Shown: one piece after another, positions 8,321-16,018 of the stretch
Layout of the letters: each line of letters starts with the position of its first letter
Position numbering within the stretch: the first letter of the stretch is position 1
Position numbers and translations under genes: made by a program
Assembly (NCBI RefSeq): GCF_009852415.1
Contig: NZ_WOXS01000002.1
Span: 1,054,001-1,118,000 of the forward strand
Source of the DNA: Streptomyces sp. Tu 3180
GTDB taxonomy: Bacteria; Actinomycetota; Actinomycetes; Streptomycetales; Streptomycetaceae
DNA length: 64,000 nucleotides
Reading direction: 5' to 3'
Notes under the pieces: generated by a model
Told to the model about the DNA's origin: nothing
The model's database searches: none
What the model saw: the letters and a program-made list of their open reading frames with translations, nothing else

Positions 8321-9799
8321 TCAGTAGCGGAACTCGCGCGGCGCGTGCTGAAGGCTCACCCAGTGGTGGGTGGTGAACTCGTCCACGACCCAGTCGCCGC
8401 CGAAGCGTCCCAGTCCGGAGGCCTTCTCACCGCCGAAGGGGATGTGCGCGTCGTCGTGGACGGTGGTGTCGTTGACATGGGTCATCCCCGCCTGCATGCG
8501 CAGAGCGAACCGCAGGCCGCGGTCGGTGGCCCGGGTGTACACGCCGCTGGACAGGCCGTACTCGGTGTCGTTGGCGAGGCGGAGGGCGTCCTCCTCGTCG
8601 TCCGCCCTGACGAGGGTCGCCACCGGCCCGAACACTTCTTCCCGGGCGGTGGTGACGTCGTTGCCGCCGAGCAGGACCTGCGGCGGCAGCACCTGCCCGG
8701 TGGGGCCGGTCGGCTCGCCGGTGAGGACCAGCTCGGCACCGTCCCCGACGGAGCCGGCGACCTTCTCGCGGACGGAGTCCACCTGCCCGGCGTTGATGAC
8801 CGGGCCCAGCTGTGTGCCGGCGTCGCGCGGATCGCCGTACCGCAGGGCCCCGGCACCGGCGACGAAGCGTTCGACGAAGGCGTCGTACACCGTCGCGTGG
8901 ACGATGACGCGGTTGGTCGCCATGCAGACCTGGCCCTGGTGGAAGTAGGTGCCGTACAGGGCTCCCGCGACGGCCTGGTCGAGGTCCGCGTCGTCGAGCA
9001 CCACCAGGGGGCCGTTGCCGCCGAGTTCGAGCGCGAGCCTCTTCACCCCGGCCTTCGCGGCGATGCCCCGCCCCACGGGGGTGGACCCGGTGAAGGACAC
9101 CACCCGGGGCACCTCGTGCTCCACCATCGCGTCCCCGATGGCGCTTCCGCTGCCCACCACCACGCTCAGCAGCCCCGGCGGCAGGCCGGCCTCCTCGTAC
9201 ACCTTCGCCAGGAAGAGCCCGCCGGTGACGGGCGTGTCGCCGGCGGGCTTGAGCACCACGGCGTTGCCGAGGGCCAGCGCCGGCGCGACCGATCGGTTGG
9301 AGAGGTGGACGGGGAAGTTCCACGGGCTGATCACGGCGACGACACCCACCGCCGTGCGGTAGACGCGGTTCTCCTTGTGCTCCAGGTCGGAGTCCGCGCC
9401 GCTCCAGGTGTTGATCAGGCCGGCCTGGTCGGCGGCCCTGTCGGTGACGGCGCGGGTGAGCGTGATCTCCACGGCGGCGCGGTTGCGGGTCGCTCCCGCC
9501 TCGCGTTGCAGCCAGCCGGTGAGTTCCTCCTCGCGGTCGGCCAGGATCCGGGCCGCCTTGCGCATGATCTGCGCGCGTTCCCCGGCGGGCCTGCGGGACC
9601 ACTCCGGTTGCGCCCGGCGCGCGGCGCGGTACGCCTCGTCCAGGTCGTCGGCACCGGCGAGCCCGATCTCCGTCAGGACGTCCCCGGTGTACGGATCGGT
9701 GTCCCGCCGGGAGCCGCCCGCCCTGCCCGCGCGCCACTCGCCGGCCAGGGGCATGCGGTCGAAGCCCGTGTAGACGTCCGGCGTCGCCGTACGCGCCAT
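8321..9799 (-). CDS. Aldehyde dehydrogenase (benzaldehyde/aromatic aldehyde type)
   Basis: A full-length 492-residue NAD(P)+-dependent aldehyde dehydrogenase. Visible motifs: the Rossmann region SPWNFPVHLSNRS, FTGSTPVGRGIAAKA, the general-base Glu at 258 (LELGGNGP), and the catalytic Cys at 292 (GQVCMATNR). The combination with ISPWNFPVHLSNRSVAPALALGN is typical of the benzaldehyde/vanillin dehydrogenase subgroup, so oxidation of an aromatic aldehyde to its acid is the most likely reaction. Start ATG 9799 has an upstream GGGAGG. No aromatic-degradation genes surround it. Confidence 0.92.
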   Translation of the reverse strand: MARTATPDVYTGFDRMPLAGEWRAGRAGGSRRDTDPYTGDVLTEIGLAGADDLDEAYRAARRAQPEWSRRPAGERAQIMRKAARILADREEELTGWLQREAGATRNRAAVEITLTRAVTDRAADQAGLINTWSGADSDLEHKENRVYRTAVGVVAVISPWNFPVHLSNRSVAPALALGNAVVLKPAGDTPVTGGLFLAKVYEEAGLPPGLLSVVVGSGSAIGDAMVEHEVPRVVSFTGSTPVGRGIAAKAGVKRLALELGGNGPLVVLDDADLDQAVAGALYGTYFHQGQVCMATNRVIVHATVYDAFVERFVAGAGALRYGDPRDAGTQLGPVINAGQVDSVREKVAGSVGDGAELVLTGEPTGPTGQVLPPQVLLGGNDVTTAREEVFGPVATLVRADDEEDALRLANDTEYGLSSGVYTRATDRGLRFALRMQAGMTHVNDTTVHDDAHIPFGGEKASGLGRFGGDWVVDEFTTHHWVSLQHAPREFRY

Positions 9800-9967
9800 G
9801 GTGCCTCCCTCGTCGTCCGGGCCGGCTCCGGGCGCCCCGTCTCCCCCGCGACCCGTGCGACGTCGCTCTCTCCCGCGGTGACCGGAATGTCCCGGCCGTG
9901 TATCCCCGGGCGGGCGCGCGCAAACGGAGGCACCGCCTGCCTTCGCCGGGGTGCGGCTCGGCCGTTC

Positions 9968-11179
9968 TCACACCTCGTCCACGGCCAGCAGCGACTTCTC
10001 CCGCTCCGGACCCGGTGCCTGCGCGGCACGGCCGTGGAGGTCGTCGAGATCGTCGAGCAGGGCCCCGCAGCGGACGCCGGTCTCACGGGCGAGGTCCTGC
10101 AGCCCCCGTACGCGCGCGACGAGCTCCGGACGGCGCTGCGGGAACTCGTCCCACAGCCGGTCCAGCTCGGCCAGCAGCAGCCCGGACTGTTCGCGTGCCA
10201 CGCCGACCAGCGTCGGTGCGCCCAGCCGGCGGGCGAAGTCGAACACCTTGCCGGCGTAGGGCAGGGGCAGCACCGGCAGGCCGGAGAGCGCCGCGAAGAT
10301 GAGGAAGTGCAGGCGCATGCCGACGACCAGGTCCAGGTGGCGCATCAGTCCGAGGACCTGCCCGGGGCTGTAGGCGCCGTTCAGGATCCGGCCCCGGTCG
10401 GGTGCCGCCATCCTGGACAGGACGGCGTGGGCGTGCCGGACGTCCTGGCGTTCCATCGGCACGAAGACCACGTGGGCGTCGAGGCGCCGGACCAGGAAGT
10501 CGGCGACGCCGGCGATCAGCGCGTGGTAGTCGCCCTCGTTCAGGTGCTCCGCCGCCCGGCCCGGCTCCCGCACCGACATCCCCACCAGGCGGGCACCGGC
10601 CGGGACGCCCTCCGCGGCCATCATCCGTGCGGTGAACGGCTCCGGCGGCAGCAGCAGCGCCGGGTCGGCGGTGACGGTGACGTCCCGCTCGACGCCGGCC
10701 TCCTCCAGGACGAGCCGTGACTCCTCGTCGCGCACCACGACCTCGTCCATGGCGGACAGCACCGTCCGCACCGCCTCCCGGTCGTCCGGCTCGCGCAGGG
10801 GTCCGGCGCCGACCGCGTAGGCGAAGGTCCGCACGCCGCCGAGCTGCGCCGCCCGGACCAGTCGCAGGTAGCGGCGCGCCTCGCCGTCGTAGAGGATGCC
10901 GCCCCCGCCGAGCACCAGCAGGTCCAGGCCCGAGAGGGTCTCGAGCAGGGTCCTGTGCGGGACGCCCTCCCAGTCCAGCGCCTCGTCCGCGAGCGGCTGG
11001 TGCGCGCGGGTGTGCTCGGCGTCGCGGCTGAAGACGACCAGCCTCGCACGCGGGCGGTGGGCGCGCAGGCAGGTGAGGACACAGGTGAGGATGGCCTCGT
11101 CACCCGTGTTCAGGCCGCCGTACGAACCGAGCACTCCGATACGCGGCTCCGGCGGGACGAACGGGCGCTGGGTGGTCAT
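9968..11179 (-). CDS. Polysaccharide pyruvyl transferase family protein
   Basis: A 403-residue protein starting at ATG 11179 behind AGGAGA. N-terminal IGVLGSYGGLNTGDEAILT is the diagnostic GNxGDE-like opening of the pyruvyl-transferase (CsaB/WcaK) fold; later come LVLGGGGILYDGEARRYL, the FVPMERQDVRHA segment and MRHLDLVVGMRLHFLIFAALSGLPVLPLPYAGKV with the conserved MRxH. Members add ketal pyruvate from PEP to wall or exopolysaccharide sugars. No glycosyltransferase or export gene is nearby, so the acceptor is unknown. A decayed small gene lies just upstream. Confidence 0.88.
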   Translation of the reverse strand: MTTQRPFVPPEPRIGVLGSYGGLNTGDEAILTCVLTCLRAHRPRARLVVFSRDAEHTRAHQPLADEALDWEGVPHRTLLETLSGLDLLVLGGGGILYDGEARRYLRLVRAAQLGGVRTFAYAVGAGPLREPDDREAVRTVLSAMDEVVVRDEESRLVLEEAGVERDVTVTADPALLLPPEPFTARMMAAEGVPAGARLVGMSVREPGRAAEHLNEGDYHALIAGVADFLVRRLDAHVVFVPMERQDVRHAHAVLSRMAAPDRGRILNGAYSPGQVLGLMRHLDLVVGMRLHFLIFAALSGLPVLPLPYAGKVFDFARRLGAPTLVGVAREQSGLLLAELDRLWDEFPQRRPELVARVRGLQDLARETGVRCGALLDDLDDLHGRAAQAPGPEREKSLLAVDEV

Positions 11180-11289
11180 GCGGATCTCCTGTCGGAAACG
11201 CGAGGTGCGGGGGACGGGGTGCGCGGGCACCTGCCGGACGGGGCCGTCCCGGGGCCCGTCGCCGGGGCCGCGTGCCGCCGGCCGGCCCG

Positions 11290-11451
11290 TTCGGGACTCG
11301 GCGCCCGGCTCGTTCCCGCGGGACTCGGACTCCTTGTCACCGTCGGGGCGGGGCGGAATCCCGTCGCCCGCCCCGCGCGGACTTCCTGGTGGGTGGCGCA
11401 GTAGAAGTGTCCCGTCTTCCGCGCCTTCCCGCCCGCTCTGGCGGTCGTCAC
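11290..11451 (-). pseudogene. Relic of a small zinc-ribbon-like protein
   Basis: From GTG 11451 the frame reads an Ala/Gly/Lys start and then KTGHFYCATHQEVRAGR. A change of frame near 11372 continues GDGIPPRPDGDKE and GNEPGA. Together these follow the pattern I associate with small Streptomyces zinc-ribbon proteins (FYCATCH, then GDxIPxCPxGH, then EPG), but with the second Cys of the first pair and the Cys of the second pair lost. I infer a decayed copy; the match is by memory of the family pattern. Confidence 0.4.
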
Positions 11452-11753
11452 CGGGCGTCCGGGCTCGGCACGCCCGGCGCCCCGTACCCGTACGGAGCAC
11501 GGGTCCGACGCGGAAGGCGGGGCGGTCGATCCGGACGAGGCGGGCAGGACGGACCGGAGGGACAGGCGAGGCGGACGGGGGAACCGACCGGCTCACACGA
11601 TCTCCCCCGGGGTTTCCTCACGGGCGGCCCCGGAACCGCATCACCGCTCGGTCCCGCGGGCTCCGGCCGGCGTCCTCGCCTCGCTCCCCCGCTCCCGGGC
11701 ACGGCCGCCGGCTCCCGCGCCGAGCGGTCTCCCGCGGCCCGGGGACGGACGGC
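11452..11753. other. Intergenic region, no feature seen
   Basis: About 300 bp of very GC-rich DNA between the zinc-ribbon relic and the DUF3040 gene. Frames through it are Arg/Pro/Gly-rich with no hydrophobic pattern or ribosome-binding site, so I call no gene. It presumably carries the promoter of the relic/pyruvyl-transferase unit on the minus strand, but I could not place it. Confidence 0.5.
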
Positions 11754-12062
11754 TCACCTGTCCGGCCACCGGCCCAGCAGCCGGAGGACCGCATACGGCA
11801 TCAGCGGCCACACGACGGCGAAGGCCCAGATCACCCGGGGGTCCGACGTGACGACGCCGGCCGCCATGAGCGCGACGCAGACCGCGAGCAGCAGGACGAC
11901 GGCCCACGGGCGCGGATCGCGGAAGGCGTCCCGGAGCCGGTTCGGCCGCCCGTGCCGGCGCAGGGCGCGCAGCCGCCGGTCCAGGCGGCGGTCGCGGCGC
12001 AGCTCGCGCTCCATCTCCTCGAGAACGCGCTGCTCGTGTTCGGTGAGCCGGCCGATCGACAC
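11754..12062 (-). CDS. DUF3040 membrane protein
   Basis: This 102-residue protein starts at GTG 12062, 2 bp after a GGAGGAAC site. The first part (IGRLTEHEQRVLEEMEREL) is the DUF3040 signature, an amphipathic helix close to the membrane. Two hydrophobic segments follow (PWAVVLLLAVCVALMAAGVV and VIWAFAVVWPLMPYAVLRLL). DUF3040 proteins are small actinobacterial membrane proteins of unknown function, sometimes sporulation-linked. The gene is alone and divergent from the remnant at 12246. Confidence 0.85.
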   Translation of the reverse strand: MSIGRLTEHEQRVLEEMERELRRDRRLDRRLRALRRHGRPNRLRDAFRDPRPWAVVLLLAVCVALMAAGVVTSDPRVIWAFAVVWPLMPYAVLRLLGRWPDR

Positions 12063-12245
12063 TGTTCCTCCTCCGGGGCCGCCTCTCCTGCTGCCCCGCA
12101 CACGCCTTCGGCTAACCGGTCCGGCCCGACCGCCCCCGAGCCGGTCCGGCCCGGCAGGGTTGAAGCCCGCCGGCACCCGGTACCCGGGTCGGAACCCGCA
12201 GGACGGGAACGGTGACGTCACGCGGTGAGGAGCGGCCCCACAGCC

Positions 12246-12584
12246 ATGCCACTGCCAGCCATGCCCCTGACCGTCGACGCCCGCGAGCACGGGCTGGTCG
12301 GCGACGGCACCCCCGCGCCCGGCTCCGCCTACCGCCTCCCGGAGGCGCCCGCGCCGCGCGCGGGTCTCACCGCCGACGCCCCCGTCGTCCGTCCCCACCT
12401 GCACGGCAACCGCGTCCGGGACGACCGGCGGCCCCGGACCCAGACCCACGCCCTCTGGATCACCCGCGACGCCACCTGGACGGGCGGCCGGGTCACCGAC
12501 AACGACTTCGGCGGCAACGCCTCGGCCGCGACCCGCTTCGACACGGCCCCGACGGGCGGCCGGTGGCGCGACAACGACGGCTGA
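12246..12584 (+). pseudogene. Possible remnant of a right-handed beta-helix (pectate-lyase-like) protein
   Basis: The 112-residue frame opens with PLTVDAREHGLVGDGT, which looks like the V-x-x-[FY]GAxGDGxTD start of pectate-lyase-3 beta-helix proteins. It then runs into THALWITRDATWTGGRVTDNDFGGNAS, which looks like one or two late coils of such a helix. The 250 or so residues expected between them are absent, so the gene probably suffered an in-frame internal deletion. A ribosome-binding site (GAGGAGCGG) is present and the frame is intact, so a short product could still be made. Confidence 0.4.
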
Positions 12585-12688
12585 CGGGCGACGGCGCGGC
12601 CCGGTACGACCGGCCTCCGTGACCGCCCTCGCCGGTCGTGCACCCCCGCCGGGTGCGCACGACCGCCTCCGGAGACCACTTGCCGAAG

Positions 12689-12705
12689 ATACCCCCGAGG
12701 GGTAT
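12689..12705. promoter_or_regulatory. CsoR-type copper operator
   Basis: ATACCCC-CGA-GGGGTAT is a perfect inverted repeat with 7-bp arms and a 3-bp centre. It matches the known CsoR operator pattern (TACCCC...GGGGTA) of copper-responsive genes in actinobacteria. It sits 65 bp upstream of copZ. Copper binding to CsoR would release this site and induce copZ. Confidence 0.85.
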
Positions 12706-12769
12706 ACATGTGGATGTCATCAGTACCCCCCTGGCGTACGTCCGGCCCCGTCTCCTCCGGGAGGAACCC

Positions 12770-13048
12770 ATGTCCTGCTGCACCCCCGACGGCACCTGCT
12801 CCACCACCACCGCCGAGGCCCCGGCCACCGAGGGCGTCACCACCGTCTACGACGTCTCGGGAATGACCTGCGGGCACTGCAAGGCCACGCTCACCGAGGA
12901 GATCGGCGCCCTGGACGGCGTGCTGGCGGTGGACGTCGACCTCGAGTCCGGCCGGGTCGCCGTCACCACCGCGGCCGAGCCCGACGACGCGTCGCTGGCC
13001 CGGGCCGTCGACGACGCCGGCTACGAACTCACCGGCCGCGCGGTCTGA
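12770..13048 (+). CDS. copZ: Heavy-metal-associated domain protein, copper chaperone
   Basis: A 92-residue protein with a Cys-rich N-terminal lead (MSCCTPDGTC) followed by one HMA domain carrying the metal site MTCGHC at about residues 32-37, then the typical GVLAVDVDLESGRVAV and ARAVDDAGYEL. CopZ carries Cu(I) in the cytosol and hands it to a CopA-type ATPase. The extra Cys at the N-terminus may bind metal too. GGGAGGAA lies 6 bp before the ATG. The CsoR operator upstream supports copper induction. No copA or csoR gene is present here, so this is an orphan member of the regulon. Confidence 0.93.
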   Translation: MSCCTPDGTCSTTTAEAPATEGVTTVYDVSGMTCGHCKATLTEEIGALDGVLAVDVDLESGRVAVTTAAEPDDASLARAVDDAGYELTGRAV

Positions 13049-13106
13049 ACCGGCGCGCCTGCCGGACCGCGAGCCGAGGCCCCACCCCCCGGGGCCGAGC
13101 CGGACG

Positions 13107-13140
13107 GGGTGCGGGGCGGGCCGGCGCCCGCCCCGCACCC
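13107..13140. terminator. Strong hairpin terminator, probably bidirectional
   Basis: GGGTGCGGGGCGGGC (13107-13121) pairs perfectly with GCCCGCCCCGCACCC (13126-13140) around a 4-base CGGC loop: a 15-bp GC stem between copZ and the convergent gene at 13176. There is no U tract, as is common in Streptomyces. Confidence 0.75.
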
Positions 13141-13144
13141 ACGA

Positions 13145-13182
13145 GGTCCGGTCAGTCCCCACGCACGGGGTCCGGTCAGTCC
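13145..13182. repeat. Direct repeat at a gene 3' end
   Basis: GGTCCGGTCAGTCC occurs at 13145-13158 and again at 13169-13182 (period 24 bp). The second copy contains the stop codon of the minus-strand gene at 13176, so the first looks like a copied gene end. Confidence 0.7.
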
Positions 13183-13454
13183 TCGCCGAGCAGCTTGTCC
13201 ATCTGCTCGATCTCCGCGCTCCGCGAGGTGATGATCTGCCCGGCCGTCCTCCTGGCCGGCTCGTAGGCGCCGTCCGCGTGCGGCACGCCGTCCGCCGCGG
13301 CCGTCACCCTCTCGTGCCCGGCCGTCGTCTGCGCCGCCGGGACACCGCCGGGCGCCAGGGCGTGCATGCCCAGCACACCGGCCAGCACCGCCAGGACCAG
13401 CAGCGCGAGCGGCAACCCGGCCGGGCGGCCGCTCGATCGGGTGCTGAAGGTCAC
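13176..13454 (-). CDS. DUF6153-like membrane protein fused to a DUF305 end fragment
   Basis: Start GTG 13454 gives a 92-residue protein. Residues 1-45 (short basic start, then PLALLVLAVLAGVLGMHALAPGG) resemble the single-membrane-helix DUF6153 family. The C-terminal 26 residues (ARRTAGQIITSRSAEIEQM...) resemble instead the last helix of DUF305 proteins (aqxIixxQxxEIxxM). DUF6153 and DUF305 genes are often neighbours in Streptomyces and are linked to metal or copper stress. I infer that a deletion joined two adjacent genes. The frame is intact, so a short exported or membrane product is possible; function uncertain. Confidence 0.5.
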   Translation of the reverse strand: MTFSTRSSGRPAGLPLALLVLAVLAGVLGMHALAPGGVPAAQTTAGHERVTAAADGVPHADGAYEPARRTAGQIITSRSAEIEQMDKLLGED

Positions 13455-13825
13455 GGACTCATCGTACGGGCACCCCTCACCGAGCGGGCGTACCGGCCGG
13501 TCGCCGGCTTCGGCGACGCGTTCCCCGCAGCCGCGGGCCTCACGGCCTCCGGTCGAGGGCCGCCCGGCCTCCACCGGCGCGCTCGGGAGGCCGCCTCACG
13601 TGACCTTCACGGCCACAAGGCCGATACTGCCCCCGTGGGACCTCCACCGACATGCAGCCGACCCCTCGCGGAAACCCGGCACGGCGCCGGGGAAGTCCGT
13701 GCCGAGCCGGCGCCGGCACCGCCGGGACCCGCTCGCGGGCGCCGGGAACGACACCTGACCGAATCCTGCCCGACCAGCGAGAAGGCAGGTCAGAAGCCCA
13801 CCTGCACACCCTCCGAGGAGACACC
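13455..13825. promoter_or_regulatory. Upstream region of dhaKLM
   Basis: This 371-bp gap between the divergent DUF6153-like gene and dhaK has no credible gene. Close to dhaK, CCTGCC (13765-13770) and GGCAGG (13784-13789) form a 6-bp inverted repeat that could be an operator or a leader hairpin; GAGGAGA just before the ATG is the ribosome-binding site. I could not place convincing -35/-10 elements. Confidence 0.4.
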
Positions 13826-14818
13826 ATGAAGATGCTCATCAACGTCCCGGAGACCGTCGTGGCGGACGCGTTGCGCGGTATGGCGGCGGCCCATCCCGAG
13901 CTGACGGTGGACGTGGAGAACCGGGTGGTCGTGCGCAGGGACGCGCCCGTGGCCGGGAAGGTGGCCCTGGTCTCCGGCGGGGGTTCCGGGCACGAGCCGC
14001 TGCACGGCGGGTTCGTGGGCCCGGGGATGCTGTCGGCGGCCTGTCCCGGCGAGGTGTTCACCTCGCCCGTGCCCGACCAGATGGTGCGGGCGGCGGCGGC
14101 CGTGGACAGCGGGGCCGGGGTGCTGTTCGTCGTGAAGAACTACACCGGTGACGTGCTCAACTTCGACATGGCCGCCGAACTGGCCGAGGACGAGGGCATC
14201 CAGGTCGCGAAGGTGCTGGTCAACGACGATGTCGCGGTGACCGACAGCCTCTACACGGCCGGGCGGCGGGGCACGGGGGCGACGCTGTTCGTGGAGAAGA
14301 TCGCCGGCGCGGCGGCGGAGGAGGGCCGGCCGCTGGAGCAGGTGGAGGCGATCGCCCGGCAGGTGAACGAGAACTCCCGCAGCTTCGGCGTGGCGCTGAG
14401 CGCCTGCACGACGCCCGCCAAGGGCAGTCCGACCTTCGATCTGCCCGCCGGGGAGCTGGAGCTGGGCATCGGCATCCACGGCGAGCCCGGCCGGGAGCGG
14501 CGGCCGATGATGACCTCCGGTGAGATCGCCGAGGTCGCCGTCGACGCGATCCTGGCGGACCTCGCCCCGCGCGACCCCGTCCTGGTCCTGGTCAACGGCA
14601 TGGGCGCGACCCCGCTGCTGGAGCTGTACGGCTTCAACGCCGAGGTGCAGCGGGTGCTCGGCGAGCGCGGCGTGCCCGTCGCCCGCGTCCTCGTCGGCAA
14701 CTACGTCACGTCCCTGGACATGGCGGGCGCCTCGGTCACCCTGTGCCGGATCGACGAGGAGCTGCTGCGGCTGTGGGACGCGCCGGTGCGGACCCCGGGA
14801 CTGCGCTGGGGCGTGTGA
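13826..14818 (+). CDS. dhaK: Dihydroxyacetone kinase, DhaK subunit
   Basis: DhaK (330 residues) binds dihydroxyacetone covalently as a hemiaminal; the substrate-binding His is His218 in GIGIHGEPG. Also seen are VSGGGSGHEPLHGGFVG near residue 50, the NYTGDVLNFDMAAELA segment, and a C-terminal LVNGMGATPLLELY. With DhaL and DhaM it forms a PTS-dependent kinase that makes dihydroxyacetone phosphate from dihydroxyacetone using PEP instead of ATP. The three genes are in order dhaK-dhaL-dhaM. ATG 13826 follows GAGGAGA by 5 bp. Confidence 0.97.
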   Translation: MKMLINVPETVVADALRGMAAAHPELTVDVENRVVVRRDAPVAGKVALVSGGGSGHEPLHGGFVGPGMLSAACPGEVFTSPVPDQMVRAAAAVDSGAGVLFVVKNYTGDVLNFDMAAELAEDEGIQVAKVLVNDDVAVTDSLYTAGRRGTGATLFVEKIAGAAAEEGRPLEQVEAIARQVNENSRSFGVALSACTTPAKGSPTFDLPAGELELGIGIHGEPGRERRPMMTSGEIAEVAVDAILADLAPRDPVLVLVNGMGATPLLELYGFNAEVQRVLGERGVPVARVLVGNYVTSLDMAGASVTLCRIDEELLRLWDAPVRTPGLRWGV

Positions 14819-14866
14819 GACACGCCGGGCAATGGTTCACGACCACCTAGCAGGCAAGGAGATCCC

Positions 14867-15484
14867 GTGCTCGACGCCGACTTCTTCCGCCGTTGGATGA
14901 CGGTGACCGCCGCCTCCGTGGACCGCGAGGCGCAGCGGCTCACCGCCCTCGACTCGCCGATCGGCGACGCCGACCACGGCAGCAACCTCCAGCGCGGGTT
15001 CGCGGCGGTGCGGGCCGCGCTGGAGAAGGAACCGCCCGCCACCCCCGGCGCGGTGCTGACCCAGTCCGGGCGGCTGCTCGTCTCGACCGTGGGCGGCGCG
15101 TCGGGCCCGCTGTACGGGACGCTGCTGCGCCGCACCGGCAAGGCGCTCGGGGACGCCACCGAGGTCGACGAGCGGCAGCTGGCCGAGGCGCTGCGTGCCG
15201 GAGTGGACGCGGTGATGCAGCTCGGGGGCGCCGCGGCGGGCGACAAGACGATGATCGACGCGTTGCTGCCGGCCGTGGACGCACTCGGTGACTCGTTCGC
15301 CGCGGCACGCACGGCGGCCGAGGAGGGCGCCGTGGCCACGACGCCGTTGCGGGCCCGCAAGGGCAGGGCCAGTTATCTCGGCGAGCGCAGCATCGGGCAC
15401 CAGGATCCGGGGGCCACGTCGGCGGCGCTGCTGATCGCCGGGCTGGCCGACGCCGCCTCGGACGCGGGGGCCGGGGATGAGTGA
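14867..15484 (+). CDS. dhaL: Dihydroxyacetone kinase, ADP-binding DhaL subunit
   Basis: DhaL (205 residues) holds a tightly bound ADP that is phosphorylated by DhaM and then phosphorylates the DhaK-bound substrate. Hallmarks: DSPIGDADHGSNLQRGF (metal/ADP-binding Asp residues), TVGGASGPLYGTLLRR, and AAAGDKTMIDALLPA, ending with RASYLGERSIGHQDPGATS. GTG 14867 is preceded by AAGGAGA. It starts 48 bp after dhaK stops and overlaps dhaM by 8 bp. Confidence 0.97.
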   Translation: MLDADFFRRWMTVTAASVDREAQRLTALDSPIGDADHGSNLQRGFAAVRAALEKEPPATPGAVLTQSGRLLVSTVGGASGPLYGTLLRRTGKALGDATEVDERQLAEALRAGVDAVMQLGGAAAGDKTMIDALLPAVDALGDSFAAARTAAEEGAVATTPLRARKGRASYLGERSIGHQDPGATSAALLIAGLADAASDAGAGDE

Positions 15485-15887
15485 CGCGAAGCCGGTGGGG
15501 ATCGTGCTGGTGTCGCACAGCGCGGCGGTGGCCGCGGCGGTGGCGGAACTGGCGAAGGGACTGGCGGGAGCCGGTGCCGCGGTGCCGGTGGCCCCGGCGG
15601 GCGGCACCGGGAGCGGCGGTCTCGGCACGAGCGCGGAGCTGATCGCCGCGGCGGCCGCGTCCGTCGACCGCGGGGCCGGTGTCGCCGTCCTGACCGATCT
15701 GGGCAGCGCGGTGCTCACGGTGAAGGCGCTGCTCGCGGAGGGCGACGAGCTGCCCGAGCACACCCGGCTGGTGGACGCGCCGTTCGTGGAGGGCGCGGTG
15801 GCCGCGGTGGTGACGGCGGCCGCGGGGGCCGACCTGGCGGCGGTGGAGGCGGCGGCCGCGGAGGCGTACACGTACCGGAAGGTGTGA
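15477..15887 (+). CDS. dhaM: PTS-dependent dihydroxyacetone kinase, DhaM phosphotransferase
   Basis: A 136-residue single-domain DhaM with the EIIA-mannose-like fold. The phosphorylated His is His14 in GIVLVSHSAAVA. GTGSGGLGTS and VLTDLGSAVLTVKALL are characteristic. It lacks the HPr and EI-like extensions of the E. coli protein, so it must take phosphate from the general PTS (HPr). ATG 15477 lies inside dhaL (8-bp overlap), implying translational coupling. The 3' end, including the stop codon, is tandemly duplicated (see repeat at 15875). Confidence 0.95.
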   Translation: MSDAKPVGIVLVSHSAAVAAAVAELAKGLAGAGAAVPVAPAGGTGSGGLGTSAELIAAAAASVDRGAGVAVLTDLGSAVLTVKALLAEGDELPEHTRLVDAPFVEGAVAAVVTAAAGADLAAVEAAAAEAYTYRKV

Positions 15888-15908
15888 GGGCCCGGAAGGT
15901 GTGAGGGC
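15875..15908. repeat. Exact 17-bp tandem duplication at the dhaM stop
   Basis: CCGGAAGGTGTGAGGGC is repeated without change at 15875-15891 and 15892-15908. The first copy encodes the last residues and TGA of dhaM; the second is non-coding and leads directly into the terminator stem. Confidence 0.9.
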
Positions 15909-15932
15909 CCGGGGGCGGAGGCCCCCGGGCCC
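15905..15932 (+). terminator. dha operon terminator
   Basis: GGGCCCGGGGGC (15905-15916) and GCCCCCGGGCCC (15921-15932) form a perfect 12-bp stem with a GGAG loop, 17 bp past the dhaM stop. It could also end transcription from the opposite gene at 16019. Confidence 0.85.
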
Positions 15933-16018
15933 CTCCGCCTTCCCCTCGCGCCGTCTCCCGCCGGCACCGGCTCCTCGAGCCGGTGGTTCCCGGAGGCGGT
16001 GCGTCCCCGTCGGCCGGT

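Noticed and set aside
8126..10720. A very long plus-strand open frame opposite the aldehyde dehydrogenase and pyruvyl transferase genes
   Set aside because: It is the antisense shadow of two clear genes in very GC-rich DNA, has His/Gln/Gly-rich composition and no domain pattern or ribosome-binding site.
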